From assembly GCF_027213945.1 (NCBI RefSeq), contig NZ_JAPWGW010000004.1, positions 372,001-436,000 of the forward strand: a stretch of 64,000 bases of DNA, written 5' to 3'. Position numbers and translations under genes: made by a program. Positions 1 through 10,129 of the stretch are shown piece by piece; the first letter of the stretch is position 1, and the number at the start of each line of letters is the position of its first letter. This DNA comes from Henriciella marina (GTDB lineage: Bacteria; Pseudomonadota; Alphaproteobacteria; Caulobacterales; Hyphomonadaceae). Below the pieces are notes generated by a model. That model was not told the DNA's origin. It was given only the letters and a program-made list of their open reading frames with translations, and did not search any database.

Positions 1-1029
1 GACGCCGACACGACGATTGAGCTCCCGTCCAATGCGGTGAAGTTGAGTTTCGACGGCACGGCCTGGACCATTCCGGATGAGCTACCTGCGGGGCTCAATA
101 TATTTCTTATATCAGGTGGCCACGATTTCGCGCAAGCGGATGCGCTTCCCGTGGGAGCTCTTGCGGCTTCTATGACCGGACATTCCGGTAAAGACATGTT
201 GATGATTGAGGTGTCAGCTAAGGTCGATCGTCCGCTGGTTCTTTCCTATCATGGCGGCGATGACGCAGCCTTTTCCCGCGTGGTTTTCGTGGTTCGTGAA
301 GCCTGCCATGTCGACATCTTCGAACACTATAGCGGCGGGTCAGGGTTTTCTTCCTTCCTAACCGAGTTCGGCCTTGCAGAAGGTGCCAGCGCCAACCGGA
401 CACTTCTTCAGGAAGCCAGCCAGCAAGAGGTGACGGCAATCACCACCACGGCACATCTTGAAACCAAAGCTGCATTCACCCAAAGCGCGCTCGCTTTTGG
501 CGGCAAGCTTTGCCGTATCGAGACGCATCTGGAGCATAAGGGAGAGGGCGCTGAAGCGACCCTCAACGGTGCCTATCTTGCTGCTTCTGGCTACCATACT
601 GATTTTACGACACATGTGACTCATGGTGCTGAATCCTGCGTCACATCGCAGCTGACCAAAGGCGCTGTTGCAGATGGCGGCCGCGGCGTTTTTCAGGGCA
701 AGTTTCTGGTGCCGCGCACGATTGGCCAGTTCACGGACGCAGAGATGCAGCATCAGGCGCTTCTTCTTGAGAACGGCGCCGAAATCTTCGCCAAGCCCGA
801 GCTTGAAATTTACGCCGACGACGTCGAGTGCGAACACGGCAACACATCCGGTCAACTCGACGAAGACGCTCTGTTCTACATGCAGCAGCGCGGCATTCCA
901 AAGCCTGAAGCTCGCGCGCTTCTCACTGAGGCCTTTATCGCAGAAGCACTTGAAAAAGCGCATGAAGACGTTCGGGCCCAGCTCGTAGAGGCAACTCGCC
1001 GCTTTCTTCGCAACCAGCGGGGCGGCTGA
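1..1029 (+). CDS. sufD: SufD, Fe-S cluster scaffold subunit (5' end outside window)
   Basis: SufD is a subunit of the cytosolic SufBCD scaffold on which Fe-S clusters are built. The reading frame is open to the left edge of the window, so the start codon is probably upstream; a GTG at 37 is the first possible start inside but leaves a protein shorter than usual. The C-terminal part carries the SufB/SufD beta-helix family signature around HGNTSGQLDEDALFYM and the helical tail IPKPEARALL. The stop codon TGA overlaps the sufS ATG (TGATG), which indicates translational coupling. sufB and sufC are expected just upstream. The family assignment is sure; only the true start is unknown. Confidence 0.93.
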   Translation, partial: DADTTIELPSNAVKLSFDGTAWTIPDELPAGLNIFLISGGHDFAQADALPVGALAASMTGHSGKDMLMIEVSAKVDRPLVLSYHGGDDAAFSRVVFVVREACHVDIFEHYSGGSGFSSFLTEFGLAEGASANRTLLQEASQQEVTAITTTAHLETKAAFTQSALAFGGKLCRIETHLEHKGEGAEATLNGAYLAASGYHTDFTTHVTHGAESCVTSQLTKGAVADGGRGVFQGKFLVPRTIGQFTDAEMQHQALLLENGAEIFAKPELEIYADDVECEHGNTSGQLDEDALFYMQQRGIPKPEARALLTEAFIAEALEKAHEDVRAQLVEATRRFLRNQRGG

Positions 1030-2252
1030 TGTCACGGGCTTTCGATCTCAATGCCGTTCGGGCGGAATTCCCAATTCTCGGTCGCGAAGTGAACGGACGC
1101 CCGCTCGTCTATCTCGACAATGCGGCGAGCGCGCAGACCCCCGACGCCGTTCTGGACAGCATGTCGAACCAGGCGCGGACCGCCTATGCCAATGTTCACC
1201 GCGGCCTCCATACGCTGGCAAACGAGACGACGGAGGCTTATGAGGGGGCCCGCGGCAAGGTCCGCCAGTTCCTGAGCGCTGAAAGCGATGAGAACATCAT
1301 CTTCACGAAAGGTGGCACCGAAGCGATGAATCTTGTCGCGAACGGTATCGTCGACATGATCGAGCCGGGCGACGAAATCGTCCTGTCGGTGATGGAGCAC
1401 CATTCCAACATCGTTCCTTGGCATTTCCTTCGAGAGCGCCATGGTGCCGTGCTGAAATGGGTCCCCGTGCTCGAAGACGGCTCACTGGACATGGACGCGC
1501 TACAAGCGGCGGTCGGGCCGAAAACGAAGCTCGTGTCCCTGACACATATGTCTAACGTGCTCGGCACGAAGGTTGACGCTAAGCGCGCTACAGAAATTGC
1601 CCATGCTGTCGGAGCCTATATTCTCATTGATGGCTGCCAGTCGGGTGTTCACCTCGATATCGATGTTCAAGACATCGGCTGTGACTTCTACGTCCTTACT
1701 GGACACAAGATCTATGGGCCGACCGGTATCGGTGCGCTCTACGGCCGCGCTGGGGCTCTTGAAGCCTTGCGCCCCTACCAGGGCGGCGGGGAGATGATCG
1801 AGATCGTCGAACAGGACCGCGTGACCTACAACGTCCCACCGCACAAATTCGAAGCCGGCACGCCGCCTATCCTGCAAGCCATAGGTTTCGGTGCTGCGAT
1901 CGACTGGCTGTCTGCCTTCGATATGGACGCCGTCCGTGCCCACGAATCCACGCTTCTGGAGAAGGCAACGACTGAGCTTTCTGCGATCAACGGCATACGT
2001 CTTCACGGCACCGCGCCAGGCAAGGGCCCGGTAATATCCTTCAGTGTTGAAGGCGTTCACCCTCATGATATCGCGCAGCTTCTGGATCGTTACGGAGTCG
2101 CCATACGTGCAGGCCACCATTGCGCTCAGCCTTTGATGACCCACCTAGGTGTTAGTGCAACCGCACGCGCAAGCTTTGCGCTCTATAACACAGAGCAAGA
2201 AGTAGACGTGTTCATCGAGGCGCTAAACAAAGCGCGCGGAATGCTGTTATAA
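1029..2252 (+). CDS. sufS: SufS cysteine desulfurase
   Basis: This PLP-dependent class II cysteine desulfurase releases sulfur from L-cysteine as a protein-bound persulfide for the SufBCD scaffold. The 407-residue length is normal for SufS. The PLP lysine is in TGHKIYGPTGIG (about K227), and the catalytic cysteine is in the short SufS-type loop RAGHHCAQPLM (about C365), followed by the usual C-terminal helix. The Cys loop is short, as in SufS, and not extended as in IscS. It overlaps sufD by one base. No sufE or sufU gene is visible in this part of the operon, so the persulfide acceptor is either upstream or elsewhere. Confidence 0.97.
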   Translation: MSRAFDLNAVRAEFPILGREVNGRPLVYLDNAASAQTPDAVLDSMSNQARTAYANVHRGLHTLANETTEAYEGARGKVRQFLSAESDENIIFTKGGTEAMNLVANGIVDMIEPGDEIVLSVMEHHSNIVPWHFLRERHGAVLKWVPVLEDGSLDMDALQAAVGPKTKLVSLTHMSNVLGTKVDAKRATEIAHAVGAYILIDGCQSGVHLDIDVQDIGCDFYVLTGHKIYGPTGIGALYGRAGALEALRPYQGGGEMIEIVEQDRVTYNVPPHKFEAGTPPILQAIGFGAAIDWLSAFDMDAVRAHESTLLEKATTELSAINGIRLHGTAPGKGPVISFSVEGVHPHDIAQLLDRYGVAIRAGHHCAQPLMTHLGVSATARASFALYNTEQEVDVFIEALNKARGMLL

Positions 2253-2261
2253 GGTCCTGTA

Positions 2262-2645
2262 ATGCCAGACGATATGAGCCTTTCAGAAACGCCTAGAGCT
2301 AGCGACGAAACCAGCGGGTCGCAGATCCCGCAGGAGGAGCTTGACCGGCTCACCGATGAGCTGATCATGGCGTTCAAGTCCGTCTTCGATCCGGAGATCC
2401 CGGTCGACATTTACGAGCTTGGCCTGATCTACAAGGTCGATATTGATGATGACCGCAAGGTCGACATCGATATGACACTCACCGCGCCCGGCTGTCCTGT
2501 TGCGGGCGATATGCCAGGCTGGGTCGAGAATGCTGCTCGCACAGTAGAAGGCGTCAAGGATGTCGAAGTCCGCCTGACGTTCGATCCACCTTGGGACCCA
2601 TCGCGCATGTCAGATGAGGCGCGTCTCGCGCTGAACATGTTGTAG
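2262..2645 (+). CDS. sufT: SUF-operon MIP18/DUF59 Fe-S maturation protein
   Basis: This is a single-domain MIP18 (formerly DUF59) protein that helps mature or deliver Fe-S clusters. The fold's signature DPEIPVDIYELGLIY lies at about residues 43-57, and the conserved cysteine is in TAPGCPV (about C78). The first 25 residues are acidic, variable and probably disordered. The start is 9 bases after the sufS stop, so the two are co-transcribed. The family commonly appears in alphaproteobacterial suf operons as 'SUF system Fe-S cluster assembly protein'; the sufT symbol is used by analogy with the DUF59 protein SufT and is less certain than the family call. Confidence 0.9.
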   Translation: MPDDMSLSETPRASDETSGSQIPQEELDRLTDELIMAFKSVFDPEIPVDIYELGLIYKVDIDDDRKVDIDMTLTAPGCPVAGDMPGWVENAARTVEGVKDVEVRLTFDPPWDPSRMSDEARLALNML

Positions 2646-2680
2646 TTGAAACCCACTCCAAGCGATCACACCTATTAGAT

Positions 2681-3040
2681 ATGGCCAGAAGACCACGTCC
2701 CCAACTTGTGCAGCTAACTGATGAGGCTGCGTGCCGCGTGGAAGAGATCATGGCGGAAAAAGGTGCCGGCTATCTTCGGGTTGGCGTCAAAAATGGCGGC
2801 TGTGCCGGCATGGAATACGTCATGGACTATGTCGATGCGCCCGCTGACCTTGATGAGGTGGTAGAGGATAAGGGCGTAAAAATCGTCGTGGACTCAAAAG
2901 CGGTTCTGTTTCTGCTTGGCTCGATCGTGGACTATGAGACTACGCTGCTCCATGAGAAATTTGTGTTCCGGAATCCCAATCAGACCGATGCTTGCGGTTG
3001 TGGTGAGAGCGTGACCATCAATCCTGCTGCCGCAGAATAG
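2681..3040 (+). CDS. sufA: SufA/IscA-type A-type Fe-S carrier
   Basis: This A-type carrier accepts a cluster from SufBCD and passes it to target apoproteins. The 119-residue protein has the three invariant HesB/IscA cysteines: C41 in NGGCAGMEY and the C-terminal pair C105 and C107 in ACGCGESV. It is the last gene of the visible suf operon, 35 bases after the MIP18 gene. The next gene is on the opposite strand, so the operon ends here, although no clear rho-independent terminator is visible in the short gap. Confidence 0.95.
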   Translation: MARRPRPQLVQLTDEAACRVEEIMAEKGAGYLRVGVKNGGCAGMEYVMDYVDAPADLDEVVEDKGVKIVVDSKAVLFLLGSIVDYETTLLHEKFVFRNPNQTDACGCGESVTINPAAAE

Positions 3041-3163
3041 CGCCGAAACCGCTTCCAGATCTCAATTGATCGGAGGGCAGGGCGGCCAAAGTTATCGCAG
3101 AGCGATTTTTTCTTCGGCCGCCGACAGCCATGTTTCGACCAATCCTTCGTTTCGTGGCGGAAC

Positions 3164-3658
3164 CTATTCTCCGGCCGGCGGCGAACAGGTTGCGGCGAAA
3201 GCGCGGAATACGTCATCAACGGCTGGGAGTATCAGCGAGACTTCCCCCTCGCGCTGGATTGTCATCGTGACATCCTCGCCCAGGATCGTGGCGTTATAGA
3301 TCTTGCCCGCGTCACCATGGGATTTGGTGTGTATCAGGTCCACGGCGGGAATGATTGTCCACGGAGATTCGCCGCTGTCGGACCCGTTCCGGACGATGCC
3401 GACATCTACCGTGCGTCGAAACGGGGCATTGGCCTTCATCTTTCGGGTGAGGTCGCCTCCCTCGTAGGAAATCATTGCGGAAAGGTCGCCTTTCGCGTCG
3501 CACGAAAGAAGCGTCGCAACGCCATCATTTTCCTGTGCGAAGATTGAACGAGGCGCTTCAGCGCTGTGCTGCCCGTACGGTTGCCAACTTGCAGCAAAGG
3601 CTGCGGGTATCGACGTCGTACAAAGGATTGCGATTGCCGCTATCTTTATCTTCTTCAT
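3164..3658 (-). CDS. Small secreted or periplasmic protein of unknown function
   Basis: I do not recognise this family. The chosen ATG gives a clean Sec signal peptide (KKIK, then a hydrophobic stretch, then AAFA with cleavage before ASWQPYG) and has an AGGA Shine-Dalgarno about 9 bases upstream; a longer frame would bury the signal peptide. The mature protein is about 140 residues. It has one cysteine in LLSCDAKGDLS and another near the C-terminus in AATCSPPAGE, which could form a disulfide in the periplasm, and alternating polar and hydrophobic beta-type segments. It is convergent with sufA and is a single-gene unit. Function unknown. Confidence 0.75.
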   Translation of the reverse strand: MKKIKIAAIAILCTTSIPAAFAASWQPYGQHSAEAPRSIFAQENDGVATLLSCDAKGDLSAMISYEGGDLTRKMKANAPFRRTVDVGIVRNGSDSGESPWTIIPAVDLIHTKSHGDAGKIYNATILGEDVTMTIQREGEVSLILPAVDDVFRAFAATCSPPAGE

Positions 3659-4029
3659 GTTGATGTTCCTAATTGGCCTGCCCTGCCTGAACTGCACATC
3701 GTTTATCATAAAATCCTTATCGAATAAAGATACATATTTTGATCGACCGCTGGGCGCTAATGTTTTCAGGGCTACGTGGGTTCGTCCGGCTCCGGTTTGA
3801 CGGATTCAGCCAAGCTGGAGACGACGAGTGCCCGTTTCTACTTCGTAGGTCACGCGAGCCGGAAAACAGGCGTCGCAAGTCCATGCTCGATTGGCTGGAG
3901 GAACTGAAGCACTCGTCTGTTGCACGGCAGTGTTTGACCCGTACTGCAATCGCGCATTGATTGGTCTTGTTTGCAATGTAAGCCCTCCACAGATATAGCG
4001 ACGAGCCTGAAATCCGCGGAGAAACAGAG
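3659..4029. other. Intergenic region with possible yajC promoter
   Basis: About 370 bases without a convincing gene. Short open frames on both strands have no recognisable domain and no good ribosome binding site. The part next to yajC contains a loose promoter-like pair, CTTGTTT near 3966 and GATATA near 3992, with a rather long spacer. This could drive the yajC-secDF operon, but the match is weak. No terminator or repeat was seen. Confidence 0.4.
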
Positions 4030-4413
4030 ATGAATTCAAGACTGGTCCTGGCTGCCCTGACAGCAGCGAGCCTCGCACCACTGGCATCAGCACAGGAAGC
4101 AGGTGGGGCCACCGGGGGAATCATCGGTCAGCTCATCTTCTTCGTGCCGCTGATCCTGATCTTTTACTTCCTGCTTATTCGCCCGGCGAACCAGCGCCAG
4201 AAGAAGCATCGTCAGATGATCGAAGCGGTCGTTCGCGGTGACACAGTCATTACGTCTGGCGGACTGATCGGCAAGGTTGTGAAGGTCACCGAGCAAGAGC
4301 TTTCCGTAGAGCTCGCAGACGGCGTACGCGTTCGGGTCGTGCGCTCCATGATTGCTGACGTGCGCAGCAAGAACGATCCGGCACCGGCCGCGAACGACAC
4401 CAAATCGTCCTGA
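4030..4413 (+). CDS. yajC: YajC, Sec translocase accessory subunit
   Basis: YajC is the small single-spanning inner-membrane partner of SecDF. The 127-residue protein has an N-terminal leader-like segment, then a transmembrane helix (QLIFFVPLILIFYFLLI) followed by the family signature RPANQRQKKHRQMI and a cytoplasmic SH3-like stretch GDTVITSGGLIGKV. Its position immediately before secD is the standard arrangement. The hydrophobic first 22 residues look like a signal sequence, which some alphaproteobacterial YajC proteins share. The call is firm. Confidence 0.95.
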   Translation: MNSRLVLAALTAASLAPLASAQEAGGATGGIIGQLIFFVPLILIFYFLLIRPANQRQKKHRQMIEAVVRGDTVITSGGLIGKVVKVTEQELSVELADGVRVRVVRSMIADVRSKNDPAPAANDTKSS

Positions 4414-4435
4414 TCGCTCTGAGGGGGAGAGGGCC

Positions 4436-6112
4436 ATGCTGAATTTTCCGGCCTGGAAAGTATCTCTGATCCTGATCGTGCTCGTCTGGGGCGCGGTCAT
4501 GGCTATTCCAAATGCATTCACCGATGGATTCCTTGGTGTTGAGCCGCGCGAACCACAATCAAATGCGCCGCAGGATATCGCCGCATTCCAGGATCAGATG
4601 GACGCGGCGGAGGAATCCTGGTGGCCCGGTTTCCTGCCGACCAGCAAGGTCAATCTTGGCCTAGACCTTCAGGGCGGCGTCTATCTGCTGACCCAGATTG
4701 ATCCGGCTGAAGTCGCGGCGAACCGCCTCGAAACGCTGCAGACTGATATCGTCCAGGCGCTTAACCGCGACCCGCTCATACAGCGGGACGTTCCGGAGCA
4801 GCAAGGTACGACACTTCCAATCCAGCTGCGCAACCCGGAAGATATGGACGAGGCGCTTCGCCGTCTGCGCCGAATAAATCCAACGATTGGCGCAACCGGT
4901 AGCGACCGCGTTCTGTCAATCGAGCGGACGGGCCCTCAGCGCATCATGGTGAGCGTCAGCGAAGATGCTCAGCAGGCGCTCGCCGCCGATGCGCAAGGCA
5001 CAATGATTACAATCATTCGTCGCCGCCTCGACCCTGATGGCGTCAGTGAAGTTTCCATCACCCCACAAGGTGATACGCGGATCGTAATAGAAGCACCTGG
5101 TGAGGCCGACCCGCGCCGCATCAAGAACATCCTCAGCCAGGCGGGCCGTCTGACCTTTAATATGGCGAACATGGACCAGTCGGCCGTGAACGCTGCCCAG
5201 GCCACACGCCCGCCGCCGGGTTTTGAACTGCTCGTTGATGAGTTTGGTCGCCCTATGCTGGTCAACCGGACGCCTGTTGTTACCGGCAGCGACATTGCAA
5301 GTGCCAGCCAGGGCCGCAACCCAGATGACAATTCGCCGGCCGTTGACTTTCGCCTGAACGGCACCGGCGCCGAGCGTTTTGGTCAGACTACCGCAAACAA
5401 TCGCGGGCAGATCTTCGCAATTGTGCTGGACGGCACTGTCATGTCCGCCCCGCGCATTAATGAGCCGATCTGGGGCGGAAACGTCCAGATCACCGGCCAG
5501 TTCACGCTTGAAGAGGCTCAAGATCTTGCAGACATCATTGAAGCCGGTGAGTTGCCAGCAAAGCTGAACTTCATCGAAGAGCGTACAGTCGGCCCGGGCC
5601 TTGGCGCTGACTCCATAGCCGCAGGTACGAACGCAAGCCTCATCGGCCTCGCTCTGGTTGGCGTGTTCATGATCATCGCTTACGGCCTGATCGGCAGCTT
5701 CGCAGTCGGCTCACTGCTTGCCAACATTGTGCTGATCCTTGGCGCACTGTCTGGCCTGGGCGCCACGCTGACTTTGCCGGGTATCGCGGGTATCGTACTC
5801 ACCATCGGGATGGCTGTGGACGCGAACGTCATCGTCTTCGAACGGATCCGTGAAGAACAACGCAATGGGCGCTCTCCAACCACCGCCGTCATCGCGGGCT
5901 ATGAGCGCGCGCTCTCGACCATTCTTGACGCCAATATCACGACCTTTATCGCCGCATCGATCCTTTATCTCCTCGGCTCCGGTCCCGTGAAAGGCTTCGC
6001 GGTGACGCTGGCGATCGGTATCGTGACATCCGTCTTCACAGCATTCGTCGTGACCCGCTGGTTCACTTCGATGTGGCTGCGCCTCGCGCGTCCGCGCAAG
6101 CTTTCGATTTAG
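4436..6112 (+). CDS. secD: SecD, protein translocase subunit
   Basis: SecD is an RND-family membrane protein that uses the proton gradient to help pull secreted proteins across the inner membrane. The ATG at 4436 is chosen because it follows GAGGGGGAGAGG and starts the protein just before the first membrane helix (KVSLILIVLVWGAVMAI); an in-frame upstream extension would run into yajC. The periplasmic P1 region begins with LGLDLQGGVYLL. The C-terminal half holds five more helices, including the conserved GMAVDANVIVFERIREE loop. Length, about 558 residues, is normal. yajC and secF flank it closely. Confidence 0.97.
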   Translation: MLNFPAWKVSLILIVLVWGAVMAIPNAFTDGFLGVEPREPQSNAPQDIAAFQDQMDAAEESWWPGFLPTSKVNLGLDLQGGVYLLTQIDPAEVAANRLETLQTDIVQALNRDPLIQRDVPEQQGTTLPIQLRNPEDMDEALRRLRRINPTIGATGSDRVLSIERTGPQRIMVSVSEDAQQALAADAQGTMITIIRRRLDPDGVSEVSITPQGDTRIVIEAPGEADPRRIKNILSQAGRLTFNMANMDQSAVNAAQATRPPPGFELLVDEFGRPMLVNRTPVVTGSDIASASQGRNPDDNSPAVDFRLNGTGAERFGQTTANNRGQIFAIVLDGTVMSAPRINEPIWGGNVQITGQFTLEEAQDLADIIEAGELPAKLNFIEERTVGPGLGADSIAAGTNASLIGLALVGVFMIIAYGLIGSFAVGSLLANIVLILGALSGLGATLTLPGIAGIVLTIGMAVDANVIVFERIREEQRNGRSPTTAVIAGYERALSTILDANITTFIAASILYLLGSGPVKGFAVTLAIGIVTSVFTAFVVTRWFTSMWLRLARPRKLSI

Positions 6113-6121
6113 GGGACCGCT

Positions 6122-7090
6122 ATGCTTCTCCAGTACTGGCCTAAAAGCACCAATGTCCGCTTCATGTCGTTCAGGCTGCCGGCGCTGCTATTCTCAGCCA
6201 TCCTGATCGCGGCATCCTTCGCCCTGATCTTCACCAAGGGTATGAACTTCGGCATCGACTTCGCTGGCGGCTCCGTCATCGAGATCGAACAGCCTGAAGG
6301 TGTTCAGGAAGAAGATGTCCGCGAAGTCATGGGCGGTCTTGGCCTGGGCGAGGTTGGCGTCAACGCCGCACGTGGCACAGGTGTCGAGGCTATCGAAGTC
6401 ATCGTCATCCGCTTTGCAACTCAGCCCGCTGAACCTGGCATGGACCAGGATACCGCACAGCAGCAGGCGAATGACCGCGTGCGCGCGGCCCTGAACGAAG
6501 CGTTCCCCGGACTAAATGTCCGAAGCAGTGCTGCAGTCGGGCCGAAGGTCTCCGGTGAACTTCTGCGCAGCGGTTTGATGGCGCTGGCCGTGGCGCTTGC
6601 GTTGATGATGGCCTACATATCGGTGCGCTTCCAATGGAAGTATGCGCTTGGTGCCGTCGCTGCGCTTTTCCACGATGTCATCATCACGATGGGCATGTTC
6701 TCGCTAACCCAGTTCGAGTTCAATTTGTCGACCATCGCCGCGCTCCTGACCATCGTCGGTTACTCAATGAACGACACCGTGATCGTCTTCGACCGCGTCC
6801 GTGAGGAAGCGCGTAAGTACAAAAAGATGGAGCCGGACAAGGTGATCGACCTTGCCGTCAACCAGACGCTGTCGCGTACCTTGCTGACATCCGGCACCAC
6901 GCTTCTGGCGCTGTTCAGCATCTATCTCTTCGGTGGTACGGTGCTCAGCGGGATGAGCTTCGCCCTCATCTTCGGTGTGATCATCGGTACGTATTCGTCG
7001 GTGTTCGTCGCATCCTCAGTGTTGCTCCTGCTCGGCCTCGACCAAGGTGAGAAGCAGCGCCGCGAGGTCGAAGGCTTCCAGGGCGTCTGA
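6122..7090 (+). CDS. secF: SecF, protein translocase subunit
   Basis: SecF is the partner of SecD in the accessory translocase. The 322-residue protein has an N-terminal helix, the SecF signature GMNFGIDFAGGSVIEI, a short periplasmic domain and five C-terminal helices including GYSMNDTVIVFDRVREE. It begins 9 bases after the secD stop. The downstream gene, nadK, is convergent with its stop only 2 bases away, so the secretion operon ends here. Confidence 0.97.
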   Translation: MLLQYWPKSTNVRFMSFRLPALLFSAILIAASFALIFTKGMNFGIDFAGGSVIEIEQPEGVQEEDVREVMGGLGLGEVGVNAARGTGVEAIEVIVIRFATQPAEPGMDQDTAQQQANDRVRAALNEAFPGLNVRSSAAVGPKVSGELLRSGLMALAVALALMMAYISVRFQWKYALGAVAALFHDVIITMGMFSLTQFEFNLSTIAALLTIVGYSMNDTVIVFDRVREEARKYKKMEPDKVIDLAVNQTLSRTLLTSGTTLLALFSIYLFGGTVLSGMSFALIFGVIIGTYSSVFVASSVLLLLGLDQGEKQRREVEGFQGV

Positions 7091-7092
7091 CG

Positions 7093-7857
7093 CTAGAAGG
7101 AAAACTGTTCGCGAAGGATACGCTCATCCAGGGCGTGTCCCGGATCGAACAGCATAGTGAGCGGCTTGCTGCGGTCTTCAGTCACTATGACCTTCGCAAT
7201 GTCGCGCACTTCCTGATTGTCCGCCGCAGCGGATACGGGGCGCCGGTTTGGTTCGACGATCTCGAATTCTACACGCGCGTCGTGGCGCAAAAGGGCGCCG
7301 CGCCAGCGACGTGGCCGGAACGCGCTGACCGGGGTCAACGCCAACAGGTTTGCCCCGATAGGCAGAATAGGGCCGTGCGCAGAGAGATTGTAGGCGGTTG
7401 AGCCTGCAGGTGTCGCGACCATGATGCCGTCACAGGTCAGCTCGCTCATGCGCTCATTGCCATCGACCCGAATGCGCAATTTGGCGCTCTGTGCCGTCTC
7501 CCGGAAAAGCGATACCTCATTGATGGCGAGGCGCTCGAAGTGTTCTCCATGCACATCAGTTGCGACCATGCGCAGCGGTACCAACATGGCTTTTTCGGCC
7601 CTGTTGAGCCTTTCGACCAGCTTGTCCTCGACATAATCATTCATCAGGAAACCGACCGTGCCGCGGTTCATGCCATAGACCGGTTTGCGGTCATCGAAGC
7701 GCCGCCGCATCGCGTTTAGCATCGACCCGTCGCCACCGAGCGCCACGATGACCTCGGCTTCCTCTTCGGAGTACTGGCCGTACTGACGGCTCAGACGTTG
7801 CAGGGCTTCCTGCGCTTCTGGCCTCTGCGACGCGGTGAAAGAGATCTTGATGCTCAT
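7093..7857 (-). CDS. nadK: NAD kinase
   Basis: This cytosolic enzyme phosphorylates NAD to NADP. The ATG at 7857 gives a 254-residue protein starting [10 protein letters not shown], the usual length for alphaproteobacterial NadK; a longer in-frame extension has no family similarity. It has the catalytic GGDG motif in [15 protein letters not shown], the NEVSLFRE segment and the glycine-rich [18 protein letters not shown] loop. It is convergent with secF and divergent from the aldolase gene, with about 100 bases between start codons for promoters. Confidence 0.95.
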   Translation of the reverse strand: MSIKISFTASQRPEAQEALQRLSRQYGQYSEEEAEVIVALGGDGSMLNAMRRRFDDRKPVYGMNRGTVGFLMNDYVEDKLVERLNRAEKAMLVPLRMVATDVHGEHFERLAINEVSLFRETAQSAKLRIRVDGNERMSELTCDGIMVATPAGSTAYNLSAHGPILPIGANLLALTPVSAFRPRRWRGALLRHDARVEFEIVEPNRRPVSAAADNQEVRDIAKVIVTEDRSKPLTMLFDPGHALDERILREQFSF

Positions 7858-7961
7858 TTGCGTGGTGTCGCTGCGCTTGGAGCGAAGGTCAAGCTTGCGT
7901 AGGGGGATAGTGCAAATCGGGGCAATTGCTGTATGTTCCCTTAAAGACTTGGAGGACGAAT

Positions 7962-8753
7962 ATGCCGGACGATATGAAATCAATTGATGTGAAGAGCGCC
8001 GTTTCCGCAGAGGAATGGCAGGCGCGCGTGGATTGCGCGATGCTCTACCGCCTAACAGCGCTGCACGGCTGGGACGATATGATCTTCACCCACATCTCAC
8101 ACCGCGTCCCGGGTCCTGAGCATCACTTCCTAATTAATCCATACGGCATGCTCTTCGACGAAATCACCGCCAGCTCATTGGTCAAGGTCGACCTTGAAGG
8201 CAATATCGTCATGGACACGCCATACTTCATCAATCCGGCAGGTTTCACCATTCACTCCGCCATTCACGCGAATCGCTATGATGCGAATGTGGTGATGCAC
8301 CTGCATACCGACCAAGGCGTCGCGGTCTCCTCTCAGAAGGAAGGCCTGCTTCCAATCTCGCAGACTGCGATGATCGTCCGTGCCGACGTCGCCTATCACG
8401 ACTATGAAGGCGTGGCGCTCGATCTGGACGAGCGGGAACGCCTCGTCGCAGATCTTGGTCCGGATAAACATTCCATGCTTCTACGCAACCACGGCACGCT
8501 GACCTGCGGCGAAACCGCGGCGATGACCTTTACCCGCATGTTTTTCCTTGAGCGTGCCTGTTCGATGCAAGTCATGGCCCTTTCAGCAGGCCGTGACGGC
8601 GTGCTCGAATGTGACGATGACCTGCAGGGCAAGGTGGCTGGGCAGGGCGGCATGACCGGCCACAGTTCTGGCATGGGTTCGCTGACGGAGAAGCTCGTCT
8701 GGCCGGCCATGAAGCGCAAGCTGGACCGCCAGTCGCCGGGCTACGACACCTGA
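7962..8753 (+). CDS. Class II aldolase/adducin family protein
   Basis: This is a zinc-type class II aldolase/adducin domain protein of about 263 residues. Metal-ligand histidines are visible in [14 protein letters not shown] and in [14 protein letters not shown]. The start follows a good GGAGG six bases upstream. The substrate cannot be read from the sequence: related proteins include L-fuculose-phosphate aldolase, ribulose-5-phosphate 4-epimerase and many uncharacterised decarboxylase-like members annotated only by family. The gene stands alone between nadK and hemA with no sugar transport or kinase gene nearby, so no pathway is assigned. Confidence 0.9.
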   Translation: MPDDMKSIDVKSAVSAEEWQARVDCAMLYRLTALHGWDDMIFTHISHRVPGPEHHFLINPYGMLFDEITASSLVKVDLEGNIVMDTPYFINPAGFTIHSAIHANRYDANVVMHLHTDQGVAVSSQKEGLLPISQTAMIVRADVAYHDYEGVALDLDERERLVADLGPDKHSMLLRNHGTLTCGETAAMTFTRMFFLERACSMQVMALSAGRDGVLECDDDLQGKVAGQGGMTGHSSGMGSLTEKLVWPAMKRKLDRQSPGYDT

Positions 8754-8873
8754 ATTTCCGCTGCTGCGACAAAAGCGGTATAGAGGAAAACACCTATGGA
8801 TACCGGCTGTTGGCTTTGCCATATAGCCGGAAACCCATTCACGAGCCCCAAGTACGGGAAAGGTGAAAAGCCG

Positions 8874-10091
8874 ATGAAACATCTCAAGGCGTTCGAAGAT
8901 GCGCTGACTGATATTCGCGATGAGGGCCGTTACCGCGTCTTCGTCGACCTTCAGCGTCATCGCGGCAATTTTCCAAAGGCAACCGCCAAGTTTGAAGATG
9001 GCGAGCGCGAGATTACCGTCTGGTGCTCGAATGACTATCTCGGCATGGGACAGGACGACGATGTCCTGAACTCCATGCATGAAGCAATCGACAGCTTCGG
9101 CGCTGGCTCTGGTGGCACGCGCAACATTTCTGGCACCACGCGATATCACGTCGAGCTGGAGCGTGAACTGGCTGACCTCCACGGCAAGACCGGCGCGCTT
9201 CTGTTCACCTCGGGCTACGTGGCAAATGACGCGACCCTGTCCACGCTCGGCAAGATCCTGCCGGGACTCATCATCTATTCTGACGCTCTCAACCACGCCT
9301 CCATGATAGAAGGCATTCGCCGCTCGGGCGCGGATCGCCGTATTTTCCGGCACAATGACATTGAGCACCTGCGCGCCCTCATGGAGAATGACGATCCAGA
9401 GCGTCCAAAGCTTATTGCCTTCGAAAGCGTCTATTCCATGGACGGCGATGTCGGCCCGCTGAAAGAGCTTTGTGACCTTGCAGATGAATTCAATGCACTG
9501 ACCTATCTCGACGAAGTTCATGCTGTTGGCATGTATGGCGAGGAAGGTGCGGGCGTGGCGCAGCGCGAGCAGTTGATGGATCGCATCGACATCATCGAAG
9601 GCACGCTCGGCAAGGCTTATGGCGTCATGGGCGGCTATATCGCTGCGCACGACACCATCATCGATGCCATCCGTTCAATGGCCTCTGGCTTTATCTTCAC
9701 GACCTCGACCTGTCCGGTGATGGCAGCTGGAGCACTCGCCAGTGTTCGCAAGCTGCGCACCGATGATGGCCGCGCCCTTCGCGCCGATCACCAGGCCAAG
9801 GCAGTGCTCCTGAAGGAAAAGTTCCGGCAAGCTGGCCTGCCAGTCATGGATAGCGTGACCCACATTGTGCCGCTGCTGGTTGGCGACCCGGAAAAGTGCA
9901 AGGCGCTTTCTGACACGCTGCTTTTCGACTTCGGCATCTATGTTCAGCCAATCAACTATCCGACAGTACCACGCGGCACAGAGCGCCTTCGTTTCACGCC
10001 AGGGCCAGTGCATGACGAAGTGATGATGGATGAGCTGGTCGCAGCGATTCTCGCCGTCTGGAAACAACTCGGGCTTGAAGAAGCCGCTTGA
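8874..10091 (+). CDS. hemA: 5-aminolevulinate synthase
   Basis: ALAS condenses glycine and succinyl-CoA to 5-aminolevulinate, the first step of heme synthesis by the C4 (Shemin) route typical of alphaproteobacteria. The ATG at 8874 follows GGGAAAGG and yields 405 residues starting [11 protein letters not shown]. Family marks are [12 protein letters not shown] near the N-terminus, the [12 protein letters not shown] segment and the PLP lysine in [13 protein letters not shown] (about K247). Single gene, not in an operon with other heme genes. The assignment over other alpha-oxoamine synthases is supported by close similarity in these blocks. Confidence 0.96.
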   Translation: MKHLKAFEDALTDIRDEGRYRVFVDLQRHRGNFPKATAKFEDGEREITVWCSNDYLGMGQDDDVLNSMHEAIDSFGAGSGGTRNISGTTRYHVELERELADLHGKTGALLFTSGYVANDATLSTLGKILPGLIIYSDALNHASMIEGIRRSGADRRIFRHNDIEHLRALMENDDPERPKLIAFESVYSMDGDVGPLKELCDLADEFNALTYLDEVHAVGMYGEEGAGVAQREQLMDRIDIIEGTLGKAYGVMGGYIAAHDTIIDAIRSMASGFIFTTSTCPVMAAGALASVRKLRTDDGRALRADHQAKAVLLKEKFRQAGLPVMDSVTHIVPLLVGDPEKCKALSDTLLFDFGIYVQPINYPTVPRGTERLRFTPGPVHDEVMMDELVAAILAVWKQLGLEEAA

Positions 10092-10129
10092 TCACAGTCT
10101 CGGCCAAAGCGCCAGCATACAGTAAAACT

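Noticed and set aside
358-1035. 225-codon minus-strand frame opposite sufD
   Set aside because: Antisense to a real gene with low-complexity cysteine-rich translation and no family match.
3739-3960. 73-codon plus-strand frame before yajC
   Set aside because: TTG start without a ribosome binding site and no recognisable pattern; kept only as intergenic space.
8583-9650. Long minus-strand open frame (355 codons) opposite hemA
   Set aside because: It lies fully antisense to a clear ALAS gene, has no domain or ribosome binding site, and arises from codon bias.
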